This document shows positions 33,436 to 37,472 of a DNA stretch of 37,472 nucleotides, piece after piece. Under the pieces are notes generated by a model that worked only from the letters and a program-made list of their open reading frames with translations, ran no database searches and had not been told where the DNA came from. Within the stretch, counting starts at the first letter, position 1. Each line of letters starts with the position of its first letter. The translations under genes and the position numbers were made by a program. Source of the DNA: DATAWZ01 sp036266975 (GTDB lineage Bacteria; Actinomycetota; Thermoleophilia; Solirubrobacterales; Solirubrobacteraceae); NCBI GenBank assembly GCA_036266975.1, contig DATAWZ010000073.1, forward strand, positions 1 through 37,472. Direction: 5' to 3'.

Positions 33436-34341
33436 ATGCCCTCGCAGCGCGACGTCAAGAACCGGATCGCCTCGGTCCAGAACATCCGCAAGATCACGCG
33501 GGCGATGGAGATGGTCGCCGCCGCCCGCCTGCGTCGGGCCGAGCAGCGCATCGCCGAGCTGCGGCCCTACGCGGACGCCCTGCGGCGGATGACGCGGCAG
33601 GCCGCCGACGCGGCGGGCGCCGCCGAGGTCCAGCGGCTGCCGCTGCTCGCCGAGCACGAGAGCGAGCGCAAGATCGGGCTGCTGCTGATGACCGCCGACC
33701 GTGGGCTCGCCGGCGCCTTCAACAGCCAGATCATCCGTGCCGGCATCCGCACCGGCGACGAGCTCAGCGGCGAGGGCAAGGAACTGCGCTGGTACGCCTC
33801 CGGGCGGCGTGGCGTCTCCTCGCTCACCTTCCGCGGGCGCGAGGTCGCCGGCGGCTACACGGGCTTCACCGAACGGCCGTCGTTTGCCGACGCGCGCTCG
33901 ATCGCCGACGACCTGATGACCGCGTACATCGACGGCCAGGTCGACCGCGTCGAGGTCTTCTACAACGGATACATCTCGCCGCTCACCCAGCGGGTGACGC
34001 GCGAGACGCTGCTCCCCCTGGCCCACGCCACGATCCTCGGCGAGGAGTCCGAGGAGGGCGGTGAGGAGAAGAAGGGGGCTCGGGCACTCGTCGAGTACGA
34101 GCCTGACCCCCAGTTGATCCTGCAGCGCTTGGTCCCCGACTACGTCGAGATCTCGATCTACCGGGCGCTGCTGGAATCGACCGCCTCCGAGCTCGGCGCG
34201 CGCATGACCGCGATGCGCAACGCGTCCGAGAACGCCGGAGATCTGATCCAGGACCTGACACTCGAGATGAACCGCGCCCGTCAGGCCGAGATCACCCAGG
34301 AGATCATGGAGGTTGTCGCCGGCGCCGAGGGCCTCAGCTGA
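33436..34341 (+). CDS. atpG: F1Fo ATP synthase subunit gamma
   Basis: This is the rotating central shaft of F1, 301 residues. The N-terminal helix 'KNRIASVQNIRKITRAMEMVAAARLRRAE' and the C-terminal 'SELGARMTAMRNASENAGDLIQDLTLEMNRARQAEITQEIMEVVAGAEG' form the coiled-coil axle. 'LLLMTADRGLAGAFNSQI' marks the Rossmann-like middle domain. A Glu/Lys-rich insertion ('EESEEGGEEKKGAR', about residues 203-216) sits in a loop where actinobacterial gammas vary. It starts 10 bases after atpA; two inverted repeat copies follow its stop. Confidence 0.96.
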   Translation: MPSQRDVKNRIASVQNIRKITRAMEMVAAARLRRAEQRIAELRPYADALRRMTRQAADAAGAAEVQRLPLLAEHESERKIGLLLMTADRGLAGAFNSQIIRAGIRTGDELSGEGKELRWYASGRRGVSSLTFRGREVAGGYTGFTERPSFADARSIADDLMTAYIDGQVDRVEVFYNGYISPLTQRVTRETLLPLAHATILGEESEEGGEEKKGARALVEYEPDPQLILQRLVPDYVEISIYRALLESTASELGARMTAMRNASENAGDLIQDLTLEMNRARQAEITQEIMEVVAGAEGLS

Positions 34342-34351
34342 TGCCGAACGG

Positions 34352-34382
34352 GAGAGGGCCCGGCTCGCCGGCTGCGTCACCC
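34352..34382 (-). repeat. palindromic repeat copy F, central hairpin deleted
   Basis: Read on the minus strand this is GGGTGACGCAGCC joined directly to GGCGAGCCGGGCCCTCT. Both outer arms of the repeat are kept, but the stem-loop GACC-loop-GGTC between them is precisely absent. It lies just upstream of full copy E in the atpG-atpD gap. Confidence 0.7.
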
Positions 34383-34396
34383 ACTTGGGGAATGTG

Positions 34397-34442
34397 AGAG
34401 GGGCCCGGCTCGCCGGCCTGACGGCCGGCTGCGCCACCCTCT
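34397..34442 (-). repeat. palindromic repeat copy E between atpG and atpD, inverted
   Basis: On the minus strand it reads AGAGGGTGGCGCAGCC, hairpin GGCC-GTCA-GGCC, then GGCGAGCCGGGCCCCTCT. The inner stem is GCCGGCC/GGCCGGC, so the variable pair is G-C here, against A-T in A-C and C-G in D. Its orientation is opposite to transcription. The atpD ribosome site AAAGGAG begins 2 bases after it (34445), so a folded repeat could affect atpD translation. Confidence 0.85.
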
Positions 34443-34459
34443 GAAAGGAGACCTGCACG

Positions 34460-35905
<1,446 letters not shown>

Positions 35906-35911
35906 CGCACC

Positions 35912-36322
35912 ATGGCCCGCCGCCGTTTCATCGCCGAGGTGCTCACCCCCGAGGGTGAGGTCTTCAACGAGGAGATCGAGATGCTCTCCACGATCACCAC
36001 CGTGGGCTCGATCGGCATCCTGGCCGGCCATCAGCCGATCCTCGCGACCCTCGAGCCCACCGAGCTGCGGCTCTACCGCTCCGAGAGCGAGATCGTGCGG
36101 CTGGCCCAGGCCGAGGGTTACCTGCAGTTCGTCGACAACCACGCGTTGCTGCTCGTGGAGGAGGCGATCGAGCCGGGCACGCTGAACCGCTCCGATCTGG
36201 AGGGACGCGTCAGCGACGCCCGGCACGCGGCCGAGCGGGCCGCCGAGGGCTCCGAGGAACGCCGCCGGGCCGAGCGCGACATGCGCCGCTACGAGGCGTT
36301 CCTGAAGGTCGCCGCCGGCTGA
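35912..36322 (+). CDS. atpC: F1Fo ATP synthase subunit epsilon
   Basis: This subunit of the central stalk regulates ATP hydrolysis. The 136-residue protein has the N-terminal beta-sandwich 'FIAEVLTPEGEVFNEEIEMLSTITTVGSIGILAGHQPILATLEP'. The C-terminal helical hairpin 'DLEGRVSDARHAAERAAEGSEERRRAERDMRRYEAFLKVA' is complete. It starts 6 bases after the atpD stop and ends the operon. No intrinsic terminator is obvious in the 39 bases before the next gene. Confidence 0.95.
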   Translation: MARRRFIAEVLTPEGEVFNEEIEMLSTITTVGSIGILAGHQPILATLEPTELRLYRSESEIVRLAQAEGYLQFVDNHALLLVEEAIEPGTLNRSDLEGRVSDARHAAERAAEGSEERRRAERDMRRYEAFLKVAAG

Positions 36323-36348
36323 CCGGCGTCGCGGGCGCACGCGCTCGC

Positions 36349-36354
36349 TAGGCT
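36349..36354 (+). promoter_or_regulatory. -10-like box, leaderless start of the lipoprotein gene
   Basis: TAGGCT ends 7 bases before the ATG at 36362 and no ribosome-binding site fits between. This places the predicted transcription start at the start codon. Confidence 0.35.
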
Positions 36355-36361
36355 GGAATCG

Positions 36362-37432
36362 ATGTCCACGATCCGACGGCGAGCGAGGACTCTCGCCGTC
36401 CTGCTCGCGCAAGCGTCACTGCTGTTGCAGGCCTGCGCGAGCACCTCGACCTCGGCGCGCGGGAACCGGCCGGCGCCGATCGCGCGGGCGGCGGCGCGTA
36501 GCCCGCTGTTCGGGCTCTCGGACGATTCGCCCCAGACCTTCCTGGACCCGCGCGTGAAGTGGCTGGGCATCAAGGTCGCGCGCTACGTGGTCCCCTGGGA
36601 CGTGCTGACCCACCCCAGCGAGATCGTCGAGCTGAACGCCTGGCTGGCCGCGGCGGCGCTCGACCGCGTGCAGCCGCTGATCACCTTCGACCACTCAGAA
36701 CTGCACCCCAAGGAGCTGCCCTCGCTCGCGAGCTACCAGCGCCAGATCAAGCGCTTCCTGAAGCTGTATCCGACGGTCCGCGACTACACGCCCTGGGACG
36801 AGGAGAACCACTACCCCGAGCCGACCGCCGCCCATCCCCGGGTGGCCGCCGAGTACTTCAACGCCCTGCAGGCGGCGTGCCCGAAGTGCTCGGTGACCGC
36901 CGCCGACGTGCTCGACCAGTCGAACATGGTCTCCTGGCTGAGGCGATTCCTGCCGTACGCCCACCACCCGCGGCTGTGGGGGCTGCACAACTACTTCGAC
37001 GTCAACGGCGGCGGGCACACCCGCACCGCCGAGCTGCTGCGGCTCGTGCACGGTGACGTCTGGTTCACCGAGACCGGCGGGCTGGTCTGGCGCTACGATC
37101 GCGCGGCGCACCGTTTCATCGTGCGGGGCACCGCCTATGCGGCCCGGGCCGCCGCACGGCTGCTGAAGCTGATGCACTACAGCCCCCGCATCACCCGCGT
37201 CTACTACTACCACTGGCGGATCCGCACCACGCTCGCGCAGGCGCGCAAGCGCCCCGGCATCGTCACCTGGGACAGCGGGCTGATCGCGCCCGACTGCAGT
37301 GCCCGACCGGCCTTCAACCTGGTCGCTCGAGCCCTCGGGCGTAACCCGGCCAAGGCCCCGCGGACGGTCGAGACGCCCGACGGCGGATTCGGCTGCATCA
37401 CACCCCCGCCCCCGAAGACCACGGTGGGATGA
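36362..37432 (+). CDS. lipoprotein with TIM-barrel glycoside-hydrolase-like domain (GH-A clan/Asl1-like)
   Basis: The 356-residue exported protein has a basic N-terminus, a hydrophobic stretch 'LAVLLAQASLLLQ' and lipobox L-Q-A-C with Cys25, so it is probably membrane-anchored outside the cell. The mature part resembles a glycoside-hydrolase barrel. 'YTPWDEENHYPEP' matches the acid/base WNEPN-type segment (Glu147, or Glu148), 'LWGLHNYFDVN' resembles strand 6, and 'VWFTETGGLVW' the nucleophile strand (Glu237). Cleavage of a beta-linked glycan is inferred. The exact family and substrate are unknown. The stop overlaps the next ATG (ATGA). Confidence 0.72.
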   Translation: MSTIRRRARTLAVLLAQASLLLQACASTSTSARGNRPAPIARAAARSPLFGLSDDSPQTFLDPRVKWLGIKVARYVVPWDVLTHPSEIVELNAWLAAAALDRVQPLITFDHSELHPKELPSLASYQRQIKRFLKLYPTVRDYTPWDEENHYPEPTAAHPRVAAEYFNALQAACPKCSVTAADVLDQSNMVSWLRRFLPYAHHPRLWGLHNYFDVNGGGHTRTAELLRLVHGDVWFTETGGLVWRYDRAAHRFIVRGTAYAARAAARLLKLMHYSPRITRVYYYHWRIRTTLAQARKRPGIVTWDSGLIAPDCSARPAFNLVARALGRNPAKAPRTVETPDGGFGCITPPPPKTTVG

Positions 37433-37472
37433 CGATGGACGAGCGCGCGCTCGCCGAGCGCCTGATCTCCTA
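37429..37472 (+). CDS. start of a further gene, cut by the window end
   Basis: An ATG at 37429 overlaps the lipoprotein stop by four bases and a second in-frame ATG is at 37435. The 14 visible codons read 'MTMDERALAERLIS'. This resembles the N-terminus of M20 metallopeptidases or deacylases, but the fragment is too short for a call. Confidence 0.4.
   Translation, partial: MTMDERALAERLIS

Overview
This is a GC-rich chromosomal window (high G/C at third codon positions throughout) from an actinobacterium. The gene order rpmE - DUF1385 - prfA - prmC - sua5 - glyA - wecA - atp operon, the mycobacteria-like methyltransferase/GH57 glucan pair and the etfBA genes fit Actinomycetota. A deep-branching Thermoleophilia/Solirubrobacterales-type organism is my guess; no rRNA is present to test it. 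I see no tRNA, rRNA, insertion sequence, phage gene or CRISPR array.

Left part (1-9.2 kb): the 5' end of a methyltransferase gene runs off the left edge. A divergent pair follows, a second methyltransferase and a GH57 glucan branching enzyme, resembling the mycobacterial methylglucose-polysaccharide genes. Then come a kinase-like phosphotransferase with a hexapeptide acyltransferase (minus strand), a MeaB/ArgK GTPase, an alpha/beta hydrolase, a broken PKD-protein remnant, a leucyl aminopeptidase (minus) and an acetyl-CoA acetyltransferase.

Central acyl-CoA part (9.2-14.3 kb): a HAD phosphatase, a stand-alone B12-binding methylmalonyl-CoA mutase subunit, and the electron-transfer chain etfB - etfA - ETF:quinone oxidoreductase. 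The etf genes lie behind a perfect 16-bp palindrome that looks like a TetR-type operator. With the thiolase and MeaB, this is a fatty-acid/propionate oxidation neighbourhood that passes electrons to the quinone pool. The ETF-QO lacks one of the four cysteines expected for its iron-sulfur cluster.

14.3-24.3 kb: an NADPH:FMN reductase, two secreted proteins, and the translation cluster rpmE, DUF1385, prfA, prmC, sua5. A frameshifted RibD_C/DHFR-like fragment follows. Then comes a well-formed ZTP (pfl) riboswitch in front of glyA, and a WecA/TagO-type glycosyl-phosphate transferase.

24.2-28.4 kb, cell-envelope genes: a GT-C mannosyltransferase-like membrane protein, a GT28/MGDG-synthase-like glycosyltransferase fused to a membrane segment and a degenerate NodB domain, and an intact NodB polysaccharide deacetylase.

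28.4-37.5 kb: a 645-bp non-coding stretch with promoter-like signals, then an AtpI-like small membrane protein and the complete F1Fo ATP synthase operon atpBEFHAGDC. A GH-A-like lipoprotein and the first codons of another gene finish the window.

The most unusual feature is a small family of imperfect palindromes (about 45 bp). Three stand in tandem after the ETF-QO gene, one lies between atpH and atpA, and one full plus one internally deleted copy lie inverted between atpG and atpD. The hairpin stem shows compensatory base-pair changes between copies. This supports a conserved structured DNA/RNA element that may act as an attenuator or a mobile REP-like repeat.
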